A DNA stretch of 64,000 nt from Cupriavidus basilensis. Lineage in GTDB: Bacteria; Pseudomonadota; Gammaproteobacteria; Burkholderiales; Burkholderiaceae. Location of the stretch: the NCBI RefSeq assembly GCF_000876015.1, contig NZ_BBQM01000012.1, positions 310,001 through 374,000 on the forward strand. The letters are read 5' to 3'. A model generated the notes under the pieces. It ran no database searches. It saw nothing but the letters and a program-made list of their open reading frames with translations, and was not told where the DNA came from. Both the position numbers and the translations under genes were made by a program. Shown one piece after another: positions 24,808 to 33,857 of the stretch (the first letter of the stretch is position 1; the number at the start of each line of letters is the position of its first letter).

Positions 24808-25767
24808 ATGAGCAAGGCCTTTGCATCGCAGGCGGACCTGCAGGACAAGCAGGTCACTTTCACGCGGCTGTCCGAGAATGCCTATGCCTACACGGCCGAA
24901 GGCGATCCCAATTCCGGCGTGATCGTCGGCGACGACAGCGTGCTGATCGTCGACACCACCGCCACGCCGGCGATGGCCCAGGACCTGATCGCCCGCATCC
25001 GCGCCATCACCGACAAGCCGATCAAGCACGTGGTGCTGTCGCACTACCACGCCGTGCGCGTGCTGGGCGCCTCCGCTTATTTCAAGGAGGGCGCGCAGAA
25101 CGTGATCGCCAGCCGCGGCACCTACGAGATGATCGTGGAGCGCGGCGAGGCCGACATGAAGTCCGAGATCGAGCGCTTCCCGCGCCTGTTCGCCGGCGTC
25201 GAGACCGTGCCCGGCCTGACCTGGCCCAACGTGGTGTTCGAGCGCGAGCTCACGCTGTTCCTCGGCAAGCTCGAAGTCCGCGTCATCCATCCCGGCCCCG
25301 GCCACACCAGGGGCGACACCATCGTGTGGATTCCCTCGCAGAAGATCCTGTTCTCCGGCGATCTGGTCGAGTTCGACGCCGCCTGCTACTGCGGCGACGC
25401 GCAACTGGAGGAATGGCCGGCCACGCTCGAGGCGCTGCGCGCGCTGGCGCCGGCCGCGCTGGTGCCCGGGCGCGGGCCGGTGCTGACCACGCCCGAGATG
25501 GTCGGCCGCGGGCTGGACTACACGCGCGACTTCGTCAGCACGCTGCTGCAGCGGGGCAGGGAAGCGGTGGCGCAGAAGCTGGACCTCAAGGGCGCGATGG
25601 CCCACACGCGCGCGGCGATGGACGACAAGTTCGGCCACGTCTTCATCTACGAGCACTGCCTGCCGTTCGACGTGGCGCGCGCCTACGACGAGGCCAGCGG
25701 CATCAAGCACCCGCGCATCTGGACCGCCGAGCGCGACAAGGCCATGTGGGCCGCGCTGCAGCACTGA
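24808..25767 (+). CDS. MBL-fold metallohydrolase with altered HxHxDH motif
   Basis: A 319-residue protein; ATG 24808 follows GAGAGGAG. It has the metallo-beta-lactamase scaffold: DDSVLIVDTTATPAMA, the KHVVLSHYHAVRVLGAS metal loop near 80-95, PGPGHTRGDTIVWIP near 165-180 and KILFSGDLVEFDAACY. In most MBL enzymes the loop reads HxHxDH; here the Asp-His pair is replaced by Val-Arg, so the second zinc site is incomplete. The His of GHTRGD and Asp of SGDL are kept. A single-metal or non-zinc hydrolase is likely. It heads the aromatic operon, so a lactone- or thioester-hydrolysing role is conceivable. Confidence 0.85.
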   Translation: MSKAFASQADLQDKQVTFTRLSENAYAYTAEGDPNSGVIVGDDSVLIVDTTATPAMAQDLIARIRAITDKPIKHVVLSHYHAVRVLGASAYFKEGAQNVIASRGTYEMIVERGEADMKSEIERFPRLFAGVETVPGLTWPNVVFERELTLFLGKLEVRVIHPGPGHTRGDTIVWIPSQKILFSGDLVEFDAACYCGDAQLEEWPATLEALRALAPAALVPGRGPVLTTPEMVGRGLDYTRDFVSTLLQRGREAVAQKLDLKGAMAHTRAAMDDKFGHVFIYEHCLPFDVARAYDEASGIKHPRIWTAERDKAMWAALQH

Positions 25768-25856
25768 AGTCGCGCGGGAGACGGTCCCTGGCGGCGGCGC
25801 ATGCCGCCGCTTCGCCGCAAGAGCCGCGCCAGCGGCCAAGGCTGGAGGATGGAGAC

Positions 25857-27608
25857 ATGACGGAAACGAACTATCAGACGCAGCGCTTCGCGTACCAGCC
25901 GTGCGCCGAGCAGCGCGCGCCGCAGCCCGGCGCCGGCGCGCATCCCGTGCATCCGGTGGCGGTGATCGGGGCCGGCCCGGTCGGCCTCGCCGCGGCGATC
26001 GACCTGGCCCAGCAAGGCGTGCCGGTGGTGCTGCTGGACGACGACTGCACGCTGTCCGTGGGCTCGCGCGCGATCTGCTTCGCCAAGCGCACGCTCGACA
26101 TCTTCGACCGCCTCGGCTGCGGCGCGCGCATGGTGGACAAGGGCGTGAGCTGGAACGTCGGCAAGATCTTCTTCGACGAGGAACTGGTCTACAGCTTCGA
26201 CCTGCTGCCCGAGGCCGGCCACGCCCGGCCGGCCTTCATCAACCTGCAGCAATACTACGTGGAAGGCTACCTGGTGGAGCGCGCGGCCGAGCTGCCCGGC
26301 ATTGCCATCCGCTGGCAGCACCGCGTGGCGGGCCTCGCGCAGGATGGCGACGCGGTGACGCTCGACGTGGAAACGCCGGACGGCCGCTACGCCCTGCGGG
26401 CGCGCTACGTGGTGGTGGCCGACGGCGCGCGCAGCCCGGTGCGGCAGTGCATGGGCCTGGAAAGCAAGGGACGCACGTTCCGCGACCGCTTCCTGATCGC
26501 CGACGTGAAGATGAGCGCGCCGTTCCCGAGCGAGCGCTGGTTCTGGTTCGACCCGCCGTTCAACCGCAACCAGTCGGTGCTGCTGCATCGCCAGCCCGAC
26601 GATGTCTGGCGCATCGACTTCCAGCTCGGCTGGGATGCCGATCCCGAACTGGAAAAGCAGCCCGAGCGGGTCATCCCGCGCATCCAGGCGCTGCTGGGCG
26701 AGGATGCGGCCTTCACGCTGGAATGGGTCAGCGTCTATACCTTCTCCTGCCAGCGCATGGACCGTTTCCGCCACGGCCGCGTGCTGTTCGCGGGCGACGC
26801 CGCGCACCGCGTCTCGCCGTTCGGCGCGCGCGGCGCCAACAGCGGCGTGCAGGACGCGGAGAACCTGGCCTGGAAACTCGCGCTGGTGCTGGCCGGCCAC
26901 GCGCCCGACGCGCTGCTCGACAGCTACGCCGGCGAGCGCGAGTTCGCCGCCGACGAGAACATCCGCCATTCCACGCGCGCGACCGATTTCATCACGCCCA
27001 AGACGCCGGTGAGCCGCGTGTTCCGCGACGCGGCGCTGAGCCTGGCGCGCGACCATGCGTTCGCGCGCCGGCTGGTCAACAGCGGGCGCCTGTCGGTGCC
27101 CGCCGTGCTGCACGGCTCGGTGCTCAATACGGCCGACGATGTGGACGCTGCGGGCGCGCCGCCATTCGCCGGCTTCATGGTGCCCGGCGCGCCGTGCGCC
27201 GACGCGCCGGTGCGCGAGGGCGGCCGCGACACCTGGCTGCTGCCGCGGCTCGGCAACCGCTTCGCCCTGCTGCTGTTCGTGGGGCCGGCGGGCTTGCCGC
27301 CGGCCCTGCTCGATGCCCTGCGCGCGCTCGCCGCCGGCCCCGTGCCGCTGGCGCTGGTCTGCGTGGCCACGCCGGCCGACGCGGCGCAAGGCCCGGTGCT
27401 GCCCCCCGGCGCCAGCCTGCTGGAGGATACTCAAGGCTGGCTGGCGCGCCGCTACGACGGCCGGTCCGGCACCGTCTACCTGCTGCGCCCCGACCAGCAC
27501 GTGTGCGCGCGCTGGCGCGCCTTCGAGCCCGCCCGCGTGCAGGCCGCGCTGCGGCGCGCGCTGGGCTGGCCGGAGGGCGCCGGCGCGGCTGCCGATGCCG
27601 CCGCATGA
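25857..27608 (+). CDS. FAD-dependent aromatic hydroxylase (MhpA/MhaA-like)
   Basis: A 583-residue group A flavoprotein monooxygenase. VAVIGAGPVGLAAAIDLAQQ is the FAD Rossmann motif near 35-54; VVVADGARSPVRQCMG is the conserved DG motif; GRVLFAGDAAHRVSPFGARG is the GD motif binding ribityl FAD. A C-terminal thioredoxin-like domain follows (about 430-570). ATG 25857 has GGAGG-type sites. Position directly before a small protein, hmgA and fahA suggests it makes homogentisate, as 3-hydroxyphenylacetate 6-hydroxylase MhaA (a 66-kDa flavoprotein) does with its small partner MhaB; 3-(3-hydroxyphenyl)propionate hydroxylase is the alternative by sequence. Confidence 0.88.
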   Translation: MTETNYQTQRFAYQPCAEQRAPQPGAGAHPVHPVAVIGAGPVGLAAAIDLAQQGVPVVLLDDDCTLSVGSRAICFAKRTLDIFDRLGCGARMVDKGVSWNVGKIFFDEELVYSFDLLPEAGHARPAFINLQQYYVEGYLVERAAELPGIAIRWQHRVAGLAQDGDAVTLDVETPDGRYALRARYVVVADGARSPVRQCMGLESKGRTFRDRFLIADVKMSAPFPSERWFWFDPPFNRNQSVLLHRQPDDVWRIDFQLGWDADPELEKQPERVIPRIQALLGEDAAFTLEWVSVYTFSCQRMDRFRHGRVLFAGDAAHRVSPFGARGANSGVQDAENLAWKLALVLAGHAPDALLDSYAGEREFAADENIRHSTRATDFITPKTPVSRVFRDAALSLARDHAFARRLVNSGRLSVPAVLHGSVLNTADDVDAAGAPPFAGFMVPGAPCADAPVREGGRDTWLLPRLGNRFALLLFVGPAGLPPALLDALRALAAGPVPLALVCVATPADAAQGPVLPPGASLLEDTQGWLARRYDGRSGTVYLLRPDQHVCARWRAFEPARVQAALRRALGWPEGAGAAADAAA

Positions 27609-27628
27609 CCCGTTCCGGAGATACGCCG

Positions 27629-27868
27629 ATGCCGCTCAACACCGAACCCAATCTCGCCCGTCCGGACGACTTCTACGAGGCCCTGATCGACATGCACCGC
27701 GACCTGTCCGACGCCCAGAGCCAGTCCGCCAACGCGCAACTGATCCTGCTGCTCGCCAACCACATCGGCGACCTTGCCATCCTGCAGGAAGCCATGACGC
27801 ACGCCCGCGCGGGCGTGCTCGCACGGGCTGGCCGACAGCCCGCCGCCGACCCGGCGGCCGCAGCCTGA
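27629..27868 (+). CDS. DUF2783 small protein, possible MhaB-like coupling partner
   Basis: A 79-residue acidic, helical protein ([42 protein letters not shown]) with a disordered tail. ATG 27629 has GGAG nine bases upstream; ATG 27605 overlaps the previous stop and would add eight residues. It sits between the flavin hydroxylase and hmgA. In Pseudomonas putida U, the hydroxylase MhaA needs a small coupling protein MhaB; size and position fit, but identity with MhaB was not tested. Confidence 0.8.
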   Translation: MPLNTEPNLARPDDFYEALIDMHRDLSDAQSQSANAQLILLLANHIGDLAILQEAMTHARAGVLARAGRQPAADPAAAA

Positions 27869-27926
27869 CGCTGCGCGGCCAGCCATTTCCCGTATCCAGA
27901 GGAAAGACCCGAGGAAGACCCAGCCC

Positions 27927-29267
27927 ATGACCCAGACCCAATTGAACGTGGCGGCGCGCCCGCACGAGGCAGCCGCACTGGCCTACCAGTCCGGCTTCGC
28001 CAACGAATTCGCCACCGAGGCGCTGCCCGGCGCGCTGCCGGAGGGGCGGAACTCGCCCCAGCGCGCGCCCTACGGGCTCTATGCCGAGCAGCTCTCCGGC
28101 ACCGCCTTCACCGCGCCGCGCGCGCACAACCGCCGCAGCTGGTGCTACCGCATCCGCCCGGCGGCCATGCACGAGCCGTTCACGCCGCTGGCGCAGACGC
28201 GCATCGTCAGCCGCTTCGACGCGGTGCCGCCGTCGCCCAACCAGATGCGCTGGAGCCCGCCGCCGATGCCGTCCGCGCCGACCGACTTCATCGACGGCAT
28301 CGTCACGATGGCCGGCAACGGCGGCCCCGAGGCCATGAGCGGCTGCGGCATCCACCTGTACCTCGCCAACAAGTCGATGGATGGCCGCTTCTTCTACAAC
28401 GCCGATGGCGAGATGCTGATCGTGCCGCAGCAGGGCCGGCTGCGGCTGGCCACCGAGATGGGCGTGCTCGAGGTCGAGCCGCAGGAGATCGTGGTGGTGC
28501 CGCGCGGCGTGCGCTTCCGCGTGGCGCTGCCGGACGGCGAGGCGCGCGGCTATATCTGCGAGAACTACGGCGCGCTGTTCCGCCTGCCCGACCTCGGCGT
28601 GCTCGGCGCCAACGGCCTGGCCAACCCGCGCGACTTCCTCACCCCGCACGCCTGGTACGAGGACCGCGAAGGCGATTTCGAGCTGGTGGCCAAGTTCCAG
28701 GGCAACCTGTGGCGCGCGCCGATCCGGCATTCGCCGCTCGACGTGGTGGCCTGGCACGGCAACTACGCGCCCTACAAGTACGACCTGCGCCGCTTCAACA
28801 CCATCGGCTCGATCAGCTACGACCACCCGGATCCGTCGATCTTCCTGGTGCTGCAAAGCCCGTCCGACACCCCGGGCGTGGACACCATCGACTTCGTGAT
28901 CTTCGGCCCGCGCTGGCTGGCGGCGCAGGACACCTTCCGCCCGCCCTGGTTCCACCGCAACATCGCCAGCGAGTTCATGGGCCTGATCGAAGGCGTCTAC
29001 GACGCCAAGGCCGACGGCTTCTCGCCCGGCGGCGCCAGCCTGCACAACTGCATGAGCGGCCACGGCCCGGACGCCGAGACCTTCGCCAGGGCCAGCGCGG
29101 CGGACACCTCGCAGCCGCATCACATCGGCGATACGATGGCGTTCATGTTCGAGACGCCGGCCGTGATCCGGCCGACGCCCTACGCGGCCGAGTCCGCCCA
29201 GCTCCAGCATGACTACTACACCTGCTGGCAAGGCCTGAAGAAGCACTTCGACCCGGCCCGCCGCTGA
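27927..29267 (+). CDS. hmgA: Homogentisate 1,2-dioxygenase
   Basis: A 446-residue Fe(II) ring-cleaving dioxygenase, the usual length for the bacterial enzyme. It opens homogentisate to maleylacetoacetate in the tyrosine/phenylalanine route. Family marks are [21 protein letters not shown] at the start, [29 protein letters not shown] and the iron-ligand region: His and Glu in [20 protein letters not shown] (near 340-350) and His in [11 protein letters not shown] (near 371-375). ATG 27927 lies 58 bases after the small protein. A hairpin separates it from fahA. The usual third enzyme, maleylacetoacetate isomerase, is not in this window. Confidence 0.97.
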   Translation: MTQTQLNVAARPHEAAALAYQSGFANEFATEALPGALPEGRNSPQRAPYGLYAEQLSGTAFTAPRAHNRRSWCYRIRPAAMHEPFTPLAQTRIVSRFDAVPPSPNQMRWSPPPMPSAPTDFIDGIVTMAGNGGPEAMSGCGIHLYLANKSMDGRFFYNADGEMLIVPQQGRLRLATEMGVLEVEPQEIVVVPRGVRFRVALPDGEARGYICENYGALFRLPDLGVLGANGLANPRDFLTPHAWYEDREGDFELVAKFQGNLWRAPIRHSPLDVVAWHGNYAPYKYDLRRFNTIGSISYDHPDPSIFLVLQSPSDTPGVDTIDFVIFGPRWLAAQDTFRPPWFHRNIASEFMGLIEGVYDAKADGFSPGGASLHNCMSGHGPDAETFARASAADTSQPHHIGDTMAFMFETPAVIRPTPYAAESAQLQHDYYTCWQGLKKHFDPARR

Positions 29268-29286
29268 TCCCTCGTCCAGTTTTCCC

Positions 29287-29321
29287 GGGGCGCCCGCGCA
29301 GCCTGGCCGCGCGGGCGCCCC
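29287..29321 (+). terminator. Intercistronic hairpin between hmgA and fahA
   Basis: GGGGCGCCCGCGC and its perfect complement (13 bp) flank a 9-base loop. It has no T-run and lies 19 bases after the hmgA stop, so it is more likely an mRNA processing or stabilising element that sets hmgA:fahA ratio than a terminator. Confidence 0.5.
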
Positions 29322-29352
29322 GGCGCATCGCCATTTCCTTCCGGAGCCCCCG

Positions 29353-30615
29353 ATGACCACCATCCCGCATAGCTGGATCGAATCCGCCAACGACGGCGTC
29401 ACCCATTTCCCGCTGCAGAACCTGCCCTACGGCGTCTTTTCCACCACCGGCCAGGGCCCGCGCGCGGGCGTCGCCATCGGCGACTTCATCCTCGACCTCG
29501 CCGTGCTCGACGGCGCCGGCCTGCTGCCGCCGGCCGTCAGGGGCGTGTTCGGCGGCGCCACGCTCAATGCCTTCATCGCGCTCGGCAAGCCGGCCTGGAC
29601 CGAGACCCGCCAGCACCTGACCCGCCTGCTGTCGGCCGGCGACGACACCCTGCGCGGCAAGTCGGCCCTGCACGAGCAGGCGCTGGTGCCGATGGCCTGG
29701 GCCACGCTGCACCTGCCGGTGGACATTCCCGGCTACACCGATTTCTATTCCTCGCGCGAGCACGCCACCAACGTCGGCCGCATGTTCCGCGACCCCGACA
29801 ACGCCTTGCTGCCCAACTGGCTCGAAATCCCCATCGGCTACAACGGCCGCGCCAGCTCGGTGGTGGTCAGCGGCACCGCGCTGCACCGCCCCAAGGGCCA
29901 GATCAAGCCGCCCGACGCGCCGCGCCCCGTGTTCGCGGCCTGCCGCAAGCTGGACTACGAACTGGAGATGGCCTTCATCGTCGGCAAGCCCTCGGCGCTG
30001 GGCGAAGCCATCAGCACCGCCGACGCGCCCGCGCACATCTTCGGCATGGTGATCCTCAACGACTGGAGCGCGCGCGACATCCAGCAGTGGGAATACGTGC
30101 CGCTCGGGCCGTTCAACAGCAAGGGCTTCGGCACCTCGATCTCGCCGTGGGTGGTGACGATGGACGCGCTGGAGCCGTTCCGCCGCGACAATCCCGTCCA
30201 GTCGCCCGAGCCGCTGCCGTACCTGCGGCAGCCGCACGGCAACGCCTACGACATCGCGCTCGAAGTGGCGCTGCGCCCCGAAGGTGCCGAACACGCCACC
30301 ACGGTCTGCCGCACCAACTTCAAGGCCATGTACTGGACCGTGGCGCAGCAACTGGCCCATCACACCGTTTCCGGCTGCAACGTGCGCGTGGGCGACCTGA
30401 TGGGCTCCGGCACCATCAGCGGCACCGCGCCGGACGCCTTCGGCAGCCTGCTGGAGTCGACCCGCAACGGCGCCGAGCCGCTGGCGCTGGACGGCGGCGC
30501 CCGGCGCGGTTTCCTCGAGGACGGCGACGAGGTGGTGATGACCGGCTGGTGCCAGGGCGACGGCTACCGCGTGGGCTTCGGCGAGGTGAGCGGCAAGATC
30601 CTGCCGGCGAACTGA
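29353..30615 (+). CDS. fahA: Fumarylacetoacetase
   Basis: A 420-residue full-length fumarylacetoacetase that hydrolyses fumarylacetoacetate to fumarate and acetoacetate, the last step of homogentisate breakdown. The N-terminal SH3-like domain (FPLQNLPYGVFSTTGQ) and the catalytic domain are both present. Active-site features are visible: DFYSSREHATNVGRMFRD near 132-150, the Glu-X-Glu of LDYELEMAFIVGK, NDWSARDIQQWEYVPLGPF and the SGTISG loop. ATG 29353 has a GGAG site. It is the last gene of the operon. Confidence 0.97.
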   Translation: MTTIPHSWIESANDGVTHFPLQNLPYGVFSTTGQGPRAGVAIGDFILDLAVLDGAGLLPPAVRGVFGGATLNAFIALGKPAWTETRQHLTRLLSAGDDTLRGKSALHEQALVPMAWATLHLPVDIPGYTDFYSSREHATNVGRMFRDPDNALLPNWLEIPIGYNGRASSVVVSGTALHRPKGQIKPPDAPRPVFAACRKLDYELEMAFIVGKPSALGEAISTADAPAHIFGMVILNDWSARDIQQWEYVPLGPFNSKGFGTSISPWVVTMDALEPFRRDNPVQSPEPLPYLRQPHGNAYDIALEVALRPEGAEHATTVCRTNFKAMYWTVAQQLAHHTVSGCNVRVGDLMGSGTISGTAPDAFGSLLESTRNGAEPLALDGGARRGFLEDGDEVVMTGWCQGDGYRVGFGEVSGKILPAN

Positions 30616-31234
30616 GTGGCGCGCCGCCGCGGGCTTGCCCGGCCCGGGGGCGGTCCGTCCGCCCGCTATCCTGGCGCCGGGCCGCCCCCGGCGGCAGGCT
30701 GCCGGGGGCGCTGAAGCGGGAAGGCGCAGCCTCCGTCCCCCCTCGTTCCGGTGGTTACATTTGCGAACTTTCTTAACGCTCTGGCATCCCCCGCGGCTGT
30801 TCCTTTGTGCGAGAATTCGGGCCTGACAAAAAATGCGGGCCAAAGTTCGTCCTGTTTTCCGCGTCACCGATGTATTGCCATTCCGGGGTGCTTGTGGCTG
30901 CGGCCCCGCCCCGAGGTCAGTTTGGCAAGCCTTTCGCCGTTAATACGGAAATGCGGACCGCGGTCCCCGGCCATGCCGGGGCCGGGCCCGGAAAAACAGG
31001 CGGCGAAAAGCACCCACAAAAGCAGAACTCATCGCCGGCGGGCAGGTTGCCGGACAGGTGGCAAACAGGAGGCAGCCAGCGGCATCTGCCGGCAACGGGG
31101 CGTAACGAAGCGTCAACAAGACGTCAACGGAGCGATATGCGCGCTCCGCGCGTCTGGCGCGGTCGCCGACAGCCACCCCGGGCGGGCGGTGTGCCGGCGG
31201 GCCATTTTTTCCACCCAACGCGAACGGCAGGGCA
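30616..31234. other. Intergenic region between fahA and aryl polyene operon
   Basis: About 620 bases without a credible gene. A 10-bp hairpin (CGCCCCCGGC/GCCGGGGGCG, 30683-30710) lies 67 bases after fahA and lacks a T-run. Bases 30750-30960 are less GC-rich than the neighbours and probably contain the promoter of the aryl polyene operon. No clear regulator palindrome was found. Confidence 0.5.
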
Positions 31235-31963
31235 ATGGAATTCGGTATTCGCGCATGGGCGGCATGTGCAGCACAACTCGACACGCAGCAAGCCTGGCTG
31301 GCCTGGAGCCGCGCGCCCTGGCTGCCGGCCGGCGAAGAACTGCCGGCGCTCGGCCCGATGGCGCCGATGCTGCGCCGGCGCGTGACCGCGCTCGGCCGCG
31401 CCGCGCTGCACCCGGCCTACGCCTGCCAGCCGGGCGTGGAGGGCATGCCGGTGATCTTCGCCTCGCGCCACGGCGACACCCTGCGCCCGCTGCAGATGCT
31501 CGGCAACCTCGCCGACGGCGAGGCGCTCTCGCCCACGGCGTTCGGCCTGTCCGTGCACAACGCCATCGGCGCGCTGTACTCGATCGACCGCGGCGACCCC
31601 GCCAACCTGCAAGCGCTGGCCGCCGGCCGCGACACCGTGGAGGCGGCGCTGGTGGAAGCCTGCGGCCTGCTGGCCGACGGCGCCCCCGAAGTCCTGCTGG
31701 TCCAGTACGAGGCGCCGCTGCCGGCGCCCTATGCGGTCTTCGCCGACGAGCCCGAATGCCTGTTTGGCTGGGCCTGGCGCGTGGCCGGCCCGCGCGCCGG
31801 CGAAACCGTGTTCAGCCTGGAGGCGACCGACGCCGTGCCGGCCACGCCGCGGGAGCCGCTGCTGCCCCACGGGCTGGACGTGCTGCGCTTCGTGCTGGCC
31901 GGCGACGCCGAACTGCACCATGCCGGCGAGCGCGCCGGCTGGAGGTGGCGGCGTCATGGTTGA
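31235..31963 (+). CDS. Beta-ketoacyl synthase chain-length factor (ApeC-like)
   Basis: A 242-residue N-terminal-ketoacyl-synthase-like protein. The opening (FGIRAWAACAAQLDTQQAWLAW), MAPMLRRRVTALGRAALHPAY and VFASRHGD are typical of the short 'chain length factor' family found as the first gene of aryl polyene clusters. It has only the N-terminal part of the thiolase fold and lacks the Cys-His-His set, so it is not a catalyst but pairs with a ketosynthase and sets polyene length. The following acyltransferase overlaps its end by eight bases. Start at ATG 31235. Confidence 0.85.
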   Translation: MEFGIRAWAACAAQLDTQQAWLAWSRAPWLPAGEELPALGPMAPMLRRRVTALGRAALHPAYACQPGVEGMPVIFASRHGDTLRPLQMLGNLADGEALSPTAFGLSVHNAIGALYSIDRGDPANLQALAAGRDTVEAALVEACGLLADGAPEVLLVQYEAPLPAPYAVFADEPECLFGWAWRVAGPRAGETVFSLEATDAVPATPREPLLPHGLDVLRFVLAGDAELHHAGERAGWRWRRHG

Positions 31964-32732
31964 GCGCCTGGACCGCGCTTGGCGCGTGTGCGCCACCGGC
32001 CTGTGCTTCTCCAGCTTCGGCGTGGGCGGGCTGCTGCTGCGCGTGCTGGTGTTCCCGCTGCTGACGGTGCTGCTGTGGTCGCCGGCCAGCCGCCAGCGGG
32101 TCTGCAAGCACGTCGTGCGCCACGCCTTCCGCCTGTTCCTGCTGCTGATGCGCGCGGTCGGCGTGATCCGCTACGAAGTGCTGCACCCCGAGCGGCTGCG
32201 GCGCAGCGGCCTGCTGATCGTGGCCAACCATCCCTCGCTGATCGACGTCATCTTCCTGGTCGCGCTGACGCGCCAGGCCGACTGCGTGGTCAAGTCAGGG
32301 CTGGCGCGCAACCCGTTTACGCGCGGGCCGGTGCGTGCCACCGGCTACGTCTGCAACGATTCCGGCGCCGGCATGGTGGACGACTGCATCGCCTCGCTGC
32401 GCGCGGGCAACAACCTCGTCATCTTTCCCGAAGGCACGCGCACCCCGGCGCGCGGCCCGCTGCGGCTGCAGCGCGGCGCGGCCAACATCGCCGTGCGCGG
32501 CGGCTTCGCGCTCACCCCGGTGGTGATCCGCTGCGAGCCGCCCACGCTGGCCAAGGGCGACAAGTGGTACCGCGTGCCGGTGCGCCGGCCGCGCTACGTC
32601 ATCGACGTGCGCGAGGACGTCGGCGTGGAGCGCTGGGTGCGTCCGGGGCTGGACGACGCGCTGGCCGTGCGGCAACTGACACAATCGCTATCCGAGTTTT
32701 TCTCCAGGGAGGTCCGCCGTGAAGGCGCTTGA
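31956..32732 (+). CDS. 1-acyl-glycerol-3-phosphate acyltransferase-like protein (LPLAT; ApeD-like)
   Basis: A 258-residue membrane-associated acyltransferase. One or two N-terminal hydrophobic segments precede the catalytic NHPSLID (HX4D) motif near 89-95 and FPEGTRTP near 158-165, which binds phosphate. In aryl polyene clusters this enzyme is thought to attach the polyene or an acyl chain to the lipid anchor. ATG 31956 has GGAGG and overlaps the end of the chain-length factor; it in turn overlaps the first ACP. Confidence 0.88.
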   Translation: MVERLDRAWRVCATGLCFSSFGVGGLLLRVLVFPLLTVLLWSPASRQRVCKHVVRHAFRLFLLLMRAVGVIRYEVLHPERLRRSGLLIVANHPSLIDVIFLVALTRQADCVVKSGLARNPFTRGPVRATGYVCNDSGAGMVDDCIASLRAGNNLVIFPEGTRTPARGPLRLQRGAANIAVRGGFALTPVVIRCEPPTLAKGDKWYRVPVRRPRYVIDVREDVGVERWVRPGLDDALAVRQLTQSLSEFFSREVRREGA

Positions 32733-32991
32733 ACACGAAATCAAGGAACTGATCATTTCATCGCTGTCGCTCGAAGATATCGGCCCGGCCGACATCGACG
32801 CCGGCGCGCCGCTGTTCATCGACGGCCTGGGCCTGGATTCGATCGACGCGCTCGAACTCGGGCTGGCGCTGCAGAAGCGCTACGGCGTGACCATGAACGG
32901 CGACAAGGACGAGATGCGCGAGCGCTTCGCCAGTGTCGCGGCGCTGGCCGCCTTCGTGGCATCGCAGCGCGCCGGCCGGACCCCGGCCTGA
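32719..32991 (+). CDS. Acyl carrier protein 1 (ApeE-like)
   Basis: A 90-residue ACP. The 4'-phosphopantetheine serine is in the canonical GLGLDSIDALELGLAL motif near 36-51. GTG 32719 follows an AGGGAGG site and overlaps the acyltransferase stop by 14 bases. It carries either the aryl starter or the growing polyene. A longer acidic helix III (NGDKDEMRERF) distinguishes it from ACP 2. Confidence 0.92.
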   Translation: MKALEHEIKELIISSLSLEDIGPADIDAGAPLFIDGLGLDSIDALELGLALQKRYGVTMNGDKDEMRERFASVAALAAFVASQRAGRTPA

Positions 32992-33045
32992 TTCCGCCCG
33001 CCCATCCCGTTAGCCCATCAAGCACAACCGACAAGGGAGCCCCTC

Positions 33046-33303
33046 ATGACCCATGATGAAATCTTTGCGCGGGTGGCCACCGTGCTCGAGGAAACCTTCG
33101 AGATCGAGCGCGCGCGCATCCGCCCCGAAGCGCGCCTGTACGAAGACCTGGACATCGACAGCATCGACGCGGTCGACCTGCTGGTCAAGCTCAAGCCCAT
33201 GCTCAACAAGCCGATCAAGCCCGAGCAGTTCAAGGCGGTGCGCACCGTGCAGGACGTGGTGCAGGCGCTGGCCCTGCTGATCGACTCGCCCGCCACGGCC
33301 TGA
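33046..33303 (+). CDS. Acyl carrier protein 2 (ApeF-like)
   Basis: An 85-residue ACP with the phosphopantetheine site in LDIDSIDAVDLLVKLK near 35-50. ATG 33046 has AAGGGAG upstream. Two different ACPs are a standard trait of aryl polyene synthases; their division of labour (starter loading versus elongation) is not readable from sequence. Confidence 0.92.
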   Translation: MTHDEIFARVATVLEETFEIERARIRPEARLYEDLDIDSIDAVDLLVKLKPMLNKPIKPEQFKAVRTVQDVVQALALLIDSPATA

Positions 33304-33308
33304 GCCGC

Positions 33309-33857
33309 ATGCGCTGGCGCAAACTGCTGCTCGGCGTGCTCACGCTGTGCTATCCGGTGGCGATCTACGCCGGCCTGCAATACTGGCCGCCGCGCGTGCT
33401 GGCGCTGGCGCTGGTGGCGCTGGCGCTGCTGCGCGCGCTGACCAGCCGCCAGGCCGGCTGGCGCTGGCTGGCGGTGCTGGCCGCCGGGCTGGCCGCGGTG
33501 GTGGCGGCCTCCAACCACGCCTTGCCGCTCAAGCTCTACCCGGTGCTGGTCAACGCCGCCATGCTGGCCGTGTTCGGCTGGAGCCTGCGCCATCCGCCCA
33601 GTCTGGTCGAGCGGCTGGCGCGCCTGCGCGAGCCGGACCTGCCGCCCGCCGGCGTGGCCTACACGCGGCGCGTGACCCAGGCCTGGTGCGTGTTCTTCGT
33701 CTGCAACGGCACGGCGGCGGCGCTTACCGCGGTGCTGGCCAGCGACCGCATCTGGGCGCTCTACAACGGCGGCATCGCCTATGGCCTGATGGGCGCGATG
33801 TTCGCCGGCGAATGGCTGGTGCGCCAGCGCGTGATGGCGGGAGGGCGGCATGGCTGA
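33309..33857 (+). CDS. Inner-membrane protein of aryl polyene clusters (ApeG-like, COG4648)
   Basis: A 182-residue polytopic protein with four to five hydrophobic segments (LLLGVLTLCYPVAIYAG, ALALVALALLRAL, AVLAAGLAAVVAAS, AMLAVFGW and a C-terminal pair). Conserved basic loops include RRVTQAWCVFFVCNGTAAA. The family is often misnamed 'DNA gyrase subunit B' in databases, with no gyrase similarity. It may form part of the membrane assembly that handles polyene intermediates. Coupled closely to the ACP upstream (5 bases) and overlapping the ligase by eight. Confidence 0.8.
   Translation: MRWRKLLLGVLTLCYPVAIYAGLQYWPPRVLALALVALALLRALTSRQAGWRWLAVLAAGLAAVVAASNHALPLKLYPVLVNAAMLAVFGWSLRHPPSLVERLARLREPDLPPAGVAYTRRVTQAWCVFFVCNGTAAALTAVLASDRIWALYNGGIAYGLMGAMFAGEWLVRQRVMAGGRHG

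Noticed and set aside
30751..32064. Plus-strand frame spanning the fahA-aryl polyene gap
   Set aside because: It runs out of frame through the chain-length factor gene and is Arg-rich; no ribosome site at its start.
33309..33857. DNA gyrase subunit B
   Set aside because: A database name often attached to this family; the sequence is a small multi-helix membrane protein with no ATPase motifs.
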